Source of the DNA: Paraburkholderia kururiensis
GTDB lineage: Bacteria; Pseudomonadota; Gammaproteobacteria; Burkholderiales; Burkholderiaceae
Length of the DNA stretch: 64,000 nt
NCBI RefSeq assembly: GCF_034424375.1
Contig: NZ_CP139965.1
Span: forward strand, 186,001 to 250,000
Direction: 5' to 3'
Shown here: piece by piece, positions 41,966 through 50,483 of the stretch
Layout: every line of letters begins with the position of its first letter
How positions within the stretch are numbered: the stretch's first letter is position 1
Position numbers and translations under genes: made by a program
Notes under the pieces: model-generated
Databases searched by the model: none
What the model saw: the letters and a program-made list of their open reading frames with translations, nothing else
What the model was told of the DNA's origin: nothing

Positions 41966-42862
41966 ATGAAACTTGACCTTCAAAGTCTTCGGATTTTTGT
42001 TTCGGCCATTGAGTCAAAGAGTTTGACTAAAGCGGCAGAAGAGAACGACCTTGTTACATCGGGCGCGAGTAAGCGCATTGCTGAGCTTGAAGGGCGGCTC
42101 GGAGTTGATCTTCTGATACGCCATGCGCGTGGCGTCCAAGGCACCCCTGCGGGCATGTCGCTCTATCACCATGCCAAAGCGATTTTGCGCCGCGTCGAAA
42201 TAGCTCAAGACGTTGTAACCGAATTCGGAAAGGCTGGACATCCAAAAATCAGATTGGTGGCAAATCCATCGTCAATTATTGCGTACCTGCCACAAATGAT
42301 GCGGAAGTATTTTTTGAGTTCGCCTGCCGCTCGTGTCGATCTCCAGGAGCGTTACAGCTACGACATTCCGCGCCTGGTGGCCGAAAACGAAGCCGATGTC
42401 GGAATCTATCACGCGTTAGCGCCGGCAACGGGCGTGTCATCTTTTCCATTTCAGCGGGATCGTATTGTACTCGTTACCCGGAGAGACCATGCGCTCGCAC
42501 GGTTTGACGAGATTCATCTCGATGCAGCTACCTCATACCCGTTCGTAGGTTATTTTCCGCGGCATACCTATGAGGCGTTTTCATCGTTTGCTGGACGGAG
42601 CCTGTCACGACCTCTAGATGTCAGAATTGAAGTGGGGAATTACGAAGCTAGATGTCGACTTATTCAGGAAGGAATCGGAATTGGTGTAATCCCGGAACCC
42701 AACGCTGCCCCTTACTTAACGCCTTATAATCTCAAGTCAATAAAACTACTGGACGAATGGTCAGAACGCCAACTTTACGTCTGCACATCAAATCATCGAG
42801 ACCTGTCTGATTATCCCGAGATCAAGCGTTTTCTCGAATGCCTGCTTTCGAAGCTCGAATAA
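41966..42862 (+). CDS. LysR-family regulator, atypical base composition
   Basis: A 298-residue LysR regulator. The HTH (FVSAIESKSLTKAAEENDLV then TSGASKRIAELEGRLGVDLL) and effector domain (DVGIYHALAPATGVSSFPF, IQEGIGIGVIPEPNAAPYL) are intact. The gene is visibly AT-richer than everything around it and uses codons such as ATA, TTA and AAT that neighbours avoid, a sign of recent transfer. It sits between debris regions with no obvious target operon, though a hydroxyacid dehydrogenase operon follows 655 bases on. A TTG at 41942 is an alternative start adding 8 residues. Confidence 0.85.
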   Translation: MKLDLQSLRIFVSAIESKSLTKAAEENDLVTSGASKRIAELEGRLGVDLLIRHARGVQGTPAGMSLYHHAKAILRRVEIAQDVVTEFGKAGHPKIRLVANPSSIIAYLPQMMRKYFLSSPAARVDLQERYSYDIPRLVAENEADVGIYHALAPATGVSSFPFQRDRIVLVTRRDHALARFDEIHLDAATSYPFVGYFPRHTYEAFSSFAGRSLSRPLDVRIEVGNYEARCRLIQEGIGIGVIPEPNAAPYLTPYNLKSIKLLDEWSERQLYVCTSNHRDLSDYPEIKRFLECLLSKLE

Positions 42863-42940
42863 ATCCCCATAATCCAGCCCGACGCAACAATACCGGCAAA
42901 CCAAAATTCCTGTTCTCGCCCGCTGCAATCTCCTGAAGAT

Positions 42941-43051
42941 TTAATTCTGCTGGCCATTCCTCGCTTTTTTCAAATTCCGTTTCAAATGCCCGGGCGCCCA
43001 TTCGTCAAAACCGGGCGCTGCACGGCGCCCTTCAAGCAAATCGGCCGGCGC
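42941..43051 (-). pseudogene. Decayed C-terminus of a fumarylacetoacetate hydrolase-family gene
   Basis: The minus-strand frame reads APADLLEGRRAAPGFDEWAP then GHLKRNLKK, which aligns with the end of the intact FAH gene at 49508-50461 (APTDSPEVRRVALGFDERVP then EHLKRNLSD). Base-level similarity is also evident. Only about 36 codons remain. It directly adjoins an aldehyde dehydrogenase fragment, so the DNA between these two genes has been deleted. Confidence 0.75.
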
Positions 43052-43052
43052 A

Positions 43053-43274
43053 TCAACCGTGCAGACTGATGCCGCTTCGCTTGATGCGCCCAAAAGGCGC
43101 TTCGAGATTTCGCATGCCGGCGCTATTGCCCCAGATGAAACCTGTGCGCACGTGGTCCGCGACGGCGATCGCATGATCGGTCTCGCCGTAGCACACGCCG
43201 CCGAGCCATAGTTCGTGCCGTTCGCCGTCGTCACCGAACATCTGAAGCGGCAGCACGGCACACACCAGCATCAC
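43053..43274 (-). pseudogene. Decayed C-terminal fragment of an aldehyde dehydrogenase (hpaE-like)
   Basis: The frame contains GGVCYGETDHAIAVADHVRT, GFIWGNSAGMRNLEAPFG and IKRSGI, almost identical to the intact gene at 51360-52835 (GETDHAIAVADRVRTGFIWI, NSFGVRDLEAPFGGIKRSGI). A small internal deletion and substitutions are present, and catalytic Cys and Glu regions are missing. It is a partial, degenerated copy of the hpaE end. Confidence 0.8.
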
Positions 43275-43407
43275 TCCGAGTCAAGGTGGGGTCACCTCGT
43301 GCGCCCCGTTCGCCGCCTCGATACAAGCATCACTGGCACGTGTGCAGCGCGCGAGTGTTATCCAGATGGAAACGCTGCTTTCACCAAAAAGCGCACCAAA
43401 GCCGTGG

Positions 43408-43450
43408 CCATTGGAGACAATGGTGAAACGACACTGCGGGTTTTCCCGCA
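43408..43450. promoter_or_regulatory. Palindrome and hairpin upstream of hydroxyacid dehydrogenase operon
   Basis: CCATTG-GAGA-CAATGG (43408-43423) is a perfect 16-base dyad, and TGCGGG-TTTT-CCCGCA (43435-43450) a perfect hairpin, both just upstream of the operon. The half-site CAATGG recurs at 43499-43504 within a partly repeated context (ACAATGG followed by ACGACACT). This looks like an operator set for an unidentified regulator. Confidence 0.4.
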
Positions 43451-43517
43451 ACGAAATAGCCAAACGACGCCTTGCATCGACGGTGGGGACAGTCGAAACA
43501 ATGGAGACGACACTCGC

Positions 43518-44516
43518 TTGAACATCCTGCTATCCAGCGCAGCCGCCGAGCGCTTTCAAAACGATATCGCCGCAGTGCTCGGTGACCAGCCTTATCGGCT
43601 CCTGACGAACGACGCCGCCGCGCATGTCGATGCCGACATCGCCGTCGTCACGCGCGACGTAACGGGCAGTTCGACCAAGCACGAATTGACCGACGACACA
43701 CTGCGCTTCTACGACTCCATGCGTGCGGCCCGCAAACTGCGCTGGGTGCATACGCATTCAGCGGGCGTCGACCGGCCGATCTTCAACGAGCTGCTGCAGC
43801 GCGGCGTGCGGGTCACGACGTCATCGGGTGCGAACGCACGGCCTGTCGCGCAGATGGCGCTCGCCGGACTGCTCACGCTGGCGCGTCGTCTGCCGCAGTT
43901 GATGCAGGCGCAGCGAGAACATGAGTGGCGTCCGCTGCTCGGCGATGCCCTGCCGCACGACATCGCAGGACAGACCGCCGTGATCGTAGGCTACGGCGCG
44001 ATCGGCCAACGCATCGCCACGTTGCTCGGTGCGCTCGACATGCAGGTGATCGTGGTACGCCGCGAAGTGAACGATAGCGCCGAAACCTCGAGCGATGCGC
44101 ACGCGTCGCCACGGTTCGTCAGCTTCGCATCTTTTGACCGCGTCTTGTCCGAAGCGGACTGGCTCGTTCTTGCCTGCCCGCTCACGTCACTCACCCGCGG
44201 ACTGATCGATGCCCGCCGACTCGCGATGCTGCCGCGCGGCGCTCATGTCATCAACGTGGCGCGCGGCGAAGTGGTCGTCGAATACGATTTGATCGCGGCA
44301 CTGAACGAACGACATGTGGCCGGCGCGTTCCTCGACGTGTTCGAACATGAGCCGCTCCCATACGCTTCGCCGCTATGGGACCTGCCGAACGTGATCGTCA
44401 CGCCGCATACTGCCGGTCACGTAGATAGCCATTACGAAGCCGTCGGCCGCATCTGGCTCGACAACCTCGCGCGCTGGCAACGCGGCGATCCGCTCGTCAA
44501 CGAAGCGCGCGCCTGA
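43518..44516 (+). CDS. D-2-hydroxyacid dehydrogenase
   Basis: A 332-residue NAD(P)-dependent dehydrogenase of the 2-hydroxyacid family. Substrate-loop THSAGVDRPIF, cofactor motif VGYGAIGQRIATLLG, NVARGEVVVE with the catalytic Arg, the Glu in FLDVFEHEPLP and catalytic His in TPHTAGH are all present. Such enzymes reduce 2-ketoacids (glyoxylate, hydroxypyruvate and others). There is no in-frame ATG near the family start; TTG 43518, with GGAG 11 bases upstream, gives NILLSSAAAERF as the start after Met. It leads a same-strand run with an MHS transporter and a class II aldolase. Confidence 0.85.
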   Translation: MNILLSSAAAERFQNDIAAVLGDQPYRLLTNDAAAHVDADIAVVTRDVTGSSTKHELTDDTLRFYDSMRAARKLRWVHTHSAGVDRPIFNELLQRGVRVTTSSGANARPVAQMALAGLLTLARRLPQLMQAQREHEWRPLLGDALPHDIAGQTAVIVGYGAIGQRIATLLGALDMQVIVVRREVNDSAETSSDAHASPRFVSFASFDRVLSEADWLVLACPLTSLTRGLIDARRLAMLPRGAHVINVARGEVVVEYDLIAALNERHVAGAFLDVFEHEPLPYASPLWDLPNVIVTPHTAGHVDSHYEAVGRIWLDNLARWQRGDPLVNEARA

Positions 44517-44763
44517 GGAGCATGTGCATCGCGCACAGCAGCACCGTCCACGGCTCACAAAACATCACGAAGGCTGGCAGCAGTCGGGCCGAGACATTTT
44601 AGTTCGCGCCTCGATACCCGGTCCACGCGTACCGCACCTGGACGTCGTCTGCACCATCATCGGTACATGCGCCTGACTCGCGGGCACCGTGGCTGGCCAC
44701 GCCTTCAACACATAACGCCATCTACAAACTTCGCCGGCTTTAACCGGCGTACAGGAGACAAAC

Positions 44764-46086
44764 ATGAGCGAGTCTTCGCCCACTGTGGCCGCGAGCAAGA
44801 TTGTCGCGAGCGGACAACCCGCGCTTCGCCGCAGCGCGCTCAAATCAATCGCGGGCGGATCGATCGGCAATCTCATCGAGTGGTATGACTTCCACATCTA
44901 TACGACCTTCTCGATCTACTTCGCCGCGTCGTTCTTCCCGCGCGAAAACCGCACGATCCAATTGCTTTCCGCCGCAGCGATATTCGCGTTCGGCTTCTTC
45001 CTGCGCCCGGTGGGCAGTTGGCTCATCGGGCTGTATGCGGACCGCCGCGGACGCCGCGCCGGCCTCACCCTGTCGGTCGTGCTGATGTGCTTCGGCTCGC
45101 TTGCCATCGGTCTGTGTCCGACCTATCCGCAGATTGGCTTCGCGGCGCCGCTCGTGTTGTTGTTCGCGCGGCTTGTGCAGGGCTTCTCGCTCGGCGGCGA
45201 GTATGGCGCGAGTTCGGTTTATCTCAGCGAGATCGCCCGGCCCGGGCGACGCGGCTTCTACAGCAGCTTTCATTACGTCACGCTGATCCTCGGCCAATTG
45301 CTCGCCACGCTGGTGCAGGTCGTGCTGCAAGGCAGCGTGTTCACGCGCGCCGAACTGGTCGCGTGGGGCTGGCGCGTGCCGTTTCTCGCCGGCGCGGCGC
45401 TCGCGCTGGTGGCGTGGTGGGTGCGTCGCAACATCGACGAAACGCCGGATTTCCGTGCGTTGGAAGACAAGGAAAAACGCGGCGGTGGTCTGACTGCATT
45501 GCGCGAGCAGTGGCGGCCTTCGCTGCTCGTGTTCGGCCTGACCACCGGCGGCACGCTCGCGTTCTTCACCTACACCGTCTACATGCACAACTATCTCGTC
45601 AACACCGTGGGCCTAAGCGCGCAGCAAAGCGCGTGGCTGTCGCTCTCCACGCTGACGCTGTTCATGATCGTGCAGCCGTTATTCGGCGCACTGTCGGACC
45701 GCATCGGACGGCGCCCGCTGTTGCTGTGGTTCGGCATCGGCGGAACCTTCGGCACCTACCCGCTGTTGAGCGCGCTTGCCCATACGCATGACGCGACCAC
45801 CGCGTTTCTCCTGCTCGCGCTGGCGCTTCTGATCGTCTCGGGCTACACGTCGGTGTGCTCGGTGATGAAGGCCGAACTGTTCCCTGCGAAGCTGCGCGCG
45901 CTTGGCGTGGGCGTGCCGTACGCAATCGCGACCGCGATCTTCGGCGGCACCGCCGGTTACGCCGGACTGTGGTTCAAGAGCATCGGCCACGAAAACGGCT
46001 TTTATCTCTATGCGTCGGCGTGCATCGGCTGCACGCTCATCGCGACGCTGAGCCTGCGGCGCAGCGACGTGAAGATGCCGTCCTGA
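44764..46086 (+). CDS. MHS-type transporter (KgtP-like)
   Basis: A 440-residue inner-membrane permease of the metabolite:H+ symporter group. The N-terminal signature SIAGGSIGNLIEWYDFHIYT and the motif FFLRPVGSWLIGLYADRRGR are classic, with QGFSLGGEYGASSVYLSE after. Closest by motif is the ketoglutarate/dicarboxylate type. It follows the hydroxyacid dehydrogenase gene (247 bases) and precedes the aldolase gene (36 bases), suggesting uptake of a hydroxyacid handled by those enzymes. Confidence 0.87.
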   Translation: MSESSPTVAASKIVASGQPALRRSALKSIAGGSIGNLIEWYDFHIYTTFSIYFAASFFPRENRTIQLLSAAAIFAFGFFLRPVGSWLIGLYADRRGRRAGLTLSVVLMCFGSLAIGLCPTYPQIGFAAPLVLLFARLVQGFSLGGEYGASSVYLSEIARPGRRGFYSSFHYVTLILGQLLATLVQVVLQGSVFTRAELVAWGWRVPFLAGAALALVAWWVRRNIDETPDFRALEDKEKRGGGLTALREQWRPSLLVFGLTTGGTLAFFTYTVYMHNYLVNTVGLSAQQSAWLSLSTLTLFMIVQPLFGALSDRIGRRPLLLWFGIGGTFGTYPLLSALAHTHDATTAFLLLALALLIVSGYTSVCSVMKAELFPAKLRALGVGVPYAIATAIFGGTAGYAGLWFKSIGHENGFYLYASACIGCTLIATLSLRRSDVKMPS

Positions 46087-46122
46087 ATCCGCTTGAATCC
46101 CTCTTCACCAGCAGGAGCCTTG

Positions 46123-46911
46123 ATGACCAAACTACCCGAGTTCCGCATTCTCTCCGCGCGCGAGCAATGCTCTGAGGCCGAGTGGCAAATGCGCGTCGAT
46201 CTCGCCGCATGCTACCGGCTGATCGCGCTATATGGCATGTCCGACATGGCCGCCAATCACATCTCGGCGCGCGTGCCCGGCGAGGACAACGCGTTCCTCA
46301 TCAATGCCTACGGGATGATGTACGAGGAAATCACCGCGTCGAGCCTCATCAAAATCGACAACGAGGGCAACATCCTCAGCAAGCCTACCTTCATTGGCAA
46401 CGACTACGGGATCAATCGCGCGGGCTACGTGATTCACGGCGCGATCCACGAAGCGAAGCACGATCTCGTCTGCGTGATCCACACGCATAGCTGGCCGGGC
46501 ATGGCGGTGTCATCGCTGAAATGCGGGCTGTTGCCGCTCACGCAGACCGCGATGCGCTTCTACAAGATCGGTTATCACGATTACCGCGGCGTCGTGCTGG
46601 ACCTGTCGGAGCGCGAATCACTGGTGCGCGATCTCGGCGACAACAACGCGCTGATCCTGCGCAATCACGGCCTGCTGACAGTTGGCTTCACGATTCCTGA
46701 AGCGTTCAACGCAATGCATCGGCTGGAGCTATCGTGTCGCACGCAGCTCGCGGCGATGGCCTGCAACACGGAACTGAACGAAGTGCCGCCGCAGGTGCTC
46801 GAGCGAACCTACATGAACTATCAGCCGCAGACGCGCCGTCCCTACGGCGTGATGGAATGGCCCGCGCTGCTGCGCAAGCTCGATCGCATCGATCCGTCGT
46901 ATCGTGACTGA
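46123..46911 (+). CDS. Class II aldolase/adducin-family protein
   Basis: A 262-residue protein of the class II aldolase/adducin family. Metal-binding His residues are in IHTHSWPGM (HxH) and the third in RNHGLLTVG; the Glu/Asp acid region is in INAYGMMYEEITASSLIKID. Family members include fuculose-phosphate aldolase and decarboxylases/aldolases acting on non-phosphorylated substrates; this longer variant with MSDMAANHISARVP is common in catabolic clusters of Burkholderiales. GCAGGAG precedes ATG 46123. Substrate unknown. Confidence 0.82.
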   Translation: MTKLPEFRILSAREQCSEAEWQMRVDLAACYRLIALYGMSDMAANHISARVPGEDNAFLINAYGMMYEEITASSLIKIDNEGNILSKPTFIGNDYGINRAGYVIHGAIHEAKHDLVCVIHTHSWPGMAVSSLKCGLLPLTQTAMRFYKIGYHDYRGVVLDLSERESLVRDLGDNNALILRNHGLLTVGFTIPEAFNAMHRLELSCRTQLAAMACNTELNEVPPQVLERTYMNYQPQTRRPYGVMEWPALLRKLDRIDPSYRD

Positions 46912-46935
46912 GCGGTTCGTACGCGCATCAAAACG

Positions 46936-46958
46936 CGCCGTGGTTTCTCCCCACGGCG
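46936..46958. terminator. Convergent hairpin terminator
   Basis: CGCCGTGG and CCACGGCG form a perfect 8-base-pair stem with a 7-base loop, starting 25 bases after the aldolase stop. On the minus strand it is followed two bases later by four T residues. It lies between two converging genes and could stop both transcripts. Confidence 0.5.
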
Positions 46959-47055
46959 TACCTGCTTCATAACGAGGACGGGCTCTGCCACAAAGATCGC
47001 GACGTGGACGACACACCGATCTAAATGTTTCGTACCGCGTGTCCGGGCGGCCCGC

Positions 47056-48519
47056 TCAGGCCTGCACGTAAGCCGTCTTGACCGCAGTGAAGAATTCGAC
47101 GGCATAACGTCCCTGTTCTCTGGGGCCATAGCTCGACGCTTTGCGTCCCCCGAACGGAACGTGCGGATCGACACCTGCGGTCGGCGCATTCACCATCACC
47201 ATCCCTGCCTGCGCAGCGCGCCTGAAGCGGCGCGCGTTTGCAAGCGAAGTCGTGACGATTCCCGCCGACAGCCCGAATCGCGTGTCGTTGGCGACCGCGA
47301 TCGCCTCGTCCAAACCGGACACTCGAATGACGCTCGCGACCGGTCCGAAAATCTCCTCGCGATTGACGCGCATCCGGTTATGCGTCTCGGTCAACAGCGT
47401 GGGCTGCAGGAAATGGCCACGCTGGCCGCCGATCCTCTCCACCGCTTCGCCGCCAAACGCGACGGTCGCCCCTTCGCTCTTCCCAATGGCGATGTAATCG
47501 AGATCCTGCTGCAGTTGGGTAGCATCGACCACGGGCCCCATCAGCGTAGCGGGATCACGCGCATCGCCGATTGTCAGAGCGGACAGGCGGCGCACCAACG
47601 CTTCGACGAACCGGTCATGGATACGCTCGGCCACGATGAGGCGCGACGACGCCGTGCAGCGCTGGCCGGTCGAGTAGAACGAGCCGTTGATCGCACATTC
47701 GACGGCAACCTCGAGATCGGCATCCTCCAACACGACCAGCGGATTCTTCCCGCCCATCTCCAGCTGGAACCTGGCCATCGTGCCTGCACGTATGACGCAC
47801 GAGGCCGCCACACTGCGTCCCGTCGCTTCGGAGCCCGTGAAGGATACCGCCGCGATGCGGGCGTCACTCGTCAGCGCGTCGCCGATGTCGCGCCCTTTCG
47901 CCATCACCAGATTGAACGTGCCGTGTGGCAGGCCTGCGCGGCTGATGATTTCAGCCAGCGCCCACGCGCTGCCGGAGACGACATCGGCCGGCTTGAACAC
48001 GACGGCGTTGCCGTACGCGAGTGCCGGCGCGATCTTCCACGCAGGAATAGCGATCGGAAAGTTCCACGGTGTGATCAAAGCGACCACACCGACCGGTTCC
48101 CGGGTGATCTCGACGTCGATGCCGGGGCGTGTCGAGGCGACCAGTTCCCCGCGCGAGCGCAGCGCTTCCCCGGCGAAGAATTTGAAAATCTGCCCCGCAC
48201 GCACCACTTCCCCGACCGCTTCGCGCAGGATCTTGCCTTCCTCGCGTGCCAGCAGATCGCCTAGCTCGGCCTGCCGCGCAAGAATTTCGCTACCGATCGC
48301 ATCCAGCACGTCGAACCGCCGCTGCGGCGTAGTTAAGGCCCATTTCGGCTGCGCCTCCGCGGCGGCGGCAATCGCCATGTCGACCTGCATCGCATTGGCG
48401 CGCGTGTATAGGCCGACCGTATCGTGCAGGTTGGACGGATTGATGTTCTCGGCAATAGCGTCGCCGGCCATCCACTCGCCCGCGATGAAATTCTGGTGAA
48501 TCGTATGGTTGGTCGGCAT
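47056..48519 (-). CDS. Semialdehyde dehydrogenase (ketoglutarate/succinic semialdehyde type)
   Basis: A 487-residue NAD(P)-dependent aldehyde dehydrogenase. It has TPWNFPIAIPAWKIAPALAY, the catalytic Glu in FQLEMGGKNPL and catalytic Cys in GQRCTASSRL. The end SSYGPREQGRYAVEFFTAVK is typical of alpha-ketoglutaric semialdehyde dehydrogenases. As the last gene of the hpa-type operon it could instead oxidise succinic semialdehyde, the predicted product of the aldolase step. It starts 2 bases after the reductase gene stop, so the two are coupled. Confidence 0.82.
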   Translation of the reverse strand: MPTNHTIHQNFIAGEWMAGDAIAENINPSNLHDTVGLYTRANAMQVDMAIAAAAEAQPKWALTTPQRRFDVLDAIGSEILARQAELGDLLAREEGKILREAVGEVVRAGQIFKFFAGEALRSRGELVASTRPGIDVEITREPVGVVALITPWNFPIAIPAWKIAPALAYGNAVVFKPADVVSGSAWALAEIISRAGLPHGTFNLVMAKGRDIGDALTSDARIAAVSFTGSEATGRSVAASCVIRAGTMARFQLEMGGKNPLVVLEDADLEVAVECAINGSFYSTGQRCTASSRLIVAERIHDRFVEALVRRLSALTIGDARDPATLMGPVVDATQLQQDLDYIAIGKSEGATVAFGGEAVERIGGQRGHFLQPTLLTETHNRMRVNREEIFGPVASVIRVSGLDEAIAVANDTRFGLSAGIVTTSLANARRFRRAAQAGMVMVNAPTAGVDPHVPFGGRKASSYGPREQGRYAVEFFTAVKTAYVQA

Positions 48520-48521
48520 GC

Positions 48522-49511
48522 TTATGCGTTCTCAGGATAAAGGCCGCGCACTCGCGCGAATACGCGTGTGAGACCGAGCAATGCATCGATGTTCGGTGTG
48601 GGGATGTCGAGCCGCGCACCGAGTTCATGCACGGCCGCGACGATCGAGTCGAGTTCGATCGGTCGCCCGTCCTCGACGTCCTGCAGCATGGACGTCTTGA
48701 ACGCACCGAGCCTCGCGGTCATCTCGTGGCGGTCTTCGGGGCCTTGATCGATTGCGCAGCCGATGGCGCCGCCGATGCGCGACGCTTCGGTCATCGCCCG
48801 CGAGCAGAACGCCCGCAAGAGCGGATCGCCGAGGACCTTGTCGGCCGTTGCGCCGGTGATCGCCGAGACCGGGTTCAAGGTCAGATTGCCCCAGAGCTTG
48901 TACCAGATGTCCTGGCGGATATCGTCCGACCGCTTCACATCGAAGCCCGCTCCCGCCAGCAGATCGGCGAGCGCCTGCACGCGTGCGCTCGGTCCGCCAT
49001 GCGGCTCGCCGACGACCAGGCCGCGCCCCATCCGGTGCTGAACGACACCGGGTTCGACCGTGGCCGCGCTTGCATGCACGACTGCGCCGACGACGCGCTG
49101 CGTCGCGATCTCCCGCGCGACGATGCCGTCAGGATCGACCGACTCGAGCCGAGCACCCTTCAGTGCGGCAACGCCGTCCGCGAACCACCACGGCACGCCG
49201 TTCATGGCGGGCACGACCACGGTATGCACGTCGAGCAGCGGCGCGATACCTTGAGCAACAGCGGCCAGTGCCGGCCCCTTGACCGCGACGATGACGACGT
49301 CCTGCGGCCCGAGCGCGTCGGCGTCGTCGCTGACCGTGACCGGCGCCTGGATATCGCCGGTGTCGGAACGAAGTCTCCAGCCGTGTTCGCGCAGCGCATC
49401 CAGCGTCTTGCCGCGCGCGAGTGCCGAGACCGTACATTGTTCGGCTGCCGCGAGCCTCGCGCCGATGAAACCGCCGATCGCCCCGGCTCCGACGACACAC
49501 ACACGTTTCAT
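48522..49511 (-). CDS. Ketopantoate reductase-family (PanE/ApbA-like) oxidoreductase
   Basis: A 329-residue 2-dehydropantoate 2-reductase-family protein. The cofactor site VCVVGAGAIGGFIGARLA, VAVKGPAL, the catalytic Lys in IWYKLWGNLTLNPVSAITGA and the acid region DIPTPNIDALLGL are present. True PanE works in pantothenate synthesis, but embedding between an FAH gene (4-base ATGA overlap) and an aldehyde dehydrogenase gene suggests a catabolic variant reducing another 2-ketoacid. No other pantothenate gene is nearby. Confidence 0.82.
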   Translation of the reverse strand: MKRVCVVGAGAIGGFIGARLAAAEQCTVSALARGKTLDALREHGWRLRSDTGDIQAPVTVSDDADALGPQDVVIVAVKGPALAAVAQGIAPLLDVHTVVVPAMNGVPWWFADGVAALKGARLESVDPDGIVAREIATQRVVGAVVHASAATVEPGVVQHRMGRGLVVGEPHGGPSARVQALADLLAGAGFDVKRSDDIRQDIWYKLWGNLTLNPVSAITGATADKVLGDPLLRAFCSRAMTEASRIGGAIGCAIDQGPEDRHEMTARLGAFKTSMLQDVEDGRPIELDSIVAAVHELGARLDIPTPNIDALLGLTRVFARVRGLYPENA

Positions 49512-50461
49512 GATGTCCGCTCTTTGCTGTCGCTCAGATTGCGTTTCAGGTGCTCCGGAACGCGTTCGTCGAAGCCCAGCGCCACGCGACGCACTTCGGG
49601 CGAGTCGGTCGGCGCATGGCCGACACCGAGTGCCGACGCGCGCGGCGCATCAATCGCTACGACCGTGCCGCGCACCTTGCCGAGGCCCGTTATCTCGCAC
49701 TCGACCACCTGTCCCGGATCGATGCTGCGCGAGTGACAAGGCGTTCCCATGAGGATCACGTCGCCCTGCAACAGCGTGATGTGCCGCGCGAGATCGGCAA
49801 TCACGTAGTGCGGGCCCCAGATCGTCTCGTCGCCGATATGCGCTTCCTGCACAACGCGGCCATTCACATAGGTCCGCAAGGTCTGCTCGAAGATATTCAC
49901 GCCGCGCACGATGCCCGGCCCGATGGGAAGCAGCGTATCCGCGCCCTTGACGCGCAGCATGCTGCCCTGATCGGTGTCGCGAAAGTCCTGCAGGCCCATG
50001 TCGAGCGCAGGACAGAAGCCTTCGATGTAATCCCATGCTTCGTCCGGCGTCACGTTGCGGCACGTGCGGCCGATCACGACCGCGTACTCGCCTTCGTAGT
50101 TCAGGTACTTGCAGTCCGCGGGCTTCAGGATGTCGCCATTGTGGCCATTAAGCGATGTGCCGGGCTTGGTGAAGTACGTCGGCGTCTCGGTCGGCCGCGC
50201 TTTGTTGCGTGTCTCAAAGCTGCGCGAGCTATAACTGATGTGAACCGCGACGATCTTCGCCGGGTCGACCGGCGGCAGATAAGCGCGCGCATCCACGTCG
50301 TCCAGCACGCGGCCGTCGTCCAGTTTCAGGTAGCCACGTTGCGGCCCATCTTCGACGACCGTGCCCCAAAAAGCGCTGCCGCCGACGAGCACTCTTCGAC
50401 GTTCGACGCGCGGTCCGCTGAGCACGGCAGGTAAGGTGTCGAACGGAAATTCGAACTGCAT
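49508..50461 (-). CDS. FAH-family isomerase/decarboxylase (HpaG-like)
   Basis: A 317-residue fumarylacetoacetate hydrolase-family protein. Metal ligands are in YEGEYAVVIG and the following DIEGFCPALDMG-like stretch (YIEGFCPALDMGLQDF); GDVILMGTP is the C-terminal signature. In homoprotocatechuate pathways this family (HpaG) decarboxylates and isomerises the ring-opened product. HpaG is often a two-domain fusion of about 430 residues; here there is a single domain, so one of the two activities may be missing or supplied elsewhere. A decayed copy of its C-terminus lies at 42941-43051. Confidence 0.75.
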   Translation of the reverse strand: MQFEFPFDTLPAVLSGPRVERRRVLVGGSAFWGTVVEDGPQRGYLKLDDGRVLDDVDARAYLPPVDPAKIVAVHISYSSRSFETRNKARPTETPTYFTKPGTSLNGHNGDILKPADCKYLNYEGEYAVVIGRTCRNVTPDEAWDYIEGFCPALDMGLQDFRDTDQGSMLRVKGADTLLPIGPGIVRGVNIFEQTLRTYVNGRVVQEAHIGDETIWGPHYVIADLARHITLLQGDVILMGTPCHSRSIDPGQVVECEITGLGKVRGTVVAIDAPRASALGVGHAPTDSPEVRRVALGFDERVPEHLKRNLSDSKERTS

Positions 50462-50483
50462 GTCGTTGCTTCCTTATCGCCGA

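Larger units (their letters stand above)
42863..43517. other. Debris and leader region before hydroxyacid dehydrogenase operon
   Basis: The first part (to about 43274) holds decayed pieces of two genes of the hpa-type cluster, listed separately. The rest (43275-43517) is the upstream region of the hydroxyacid dehydrogenase gene, with a palindrome at 43408-43423 and a hairpin at 43435-43450. No intact gene is seen. Confidence 0.6.

Noticed and set aside
48522..49511. Calling the PanE-like gene a pantothenate synthesis panE
   Set aside because: It is translationally coupled inside an aromatic-degradation operon with no other vitamin genes, so the housekeeping role is unlikely.
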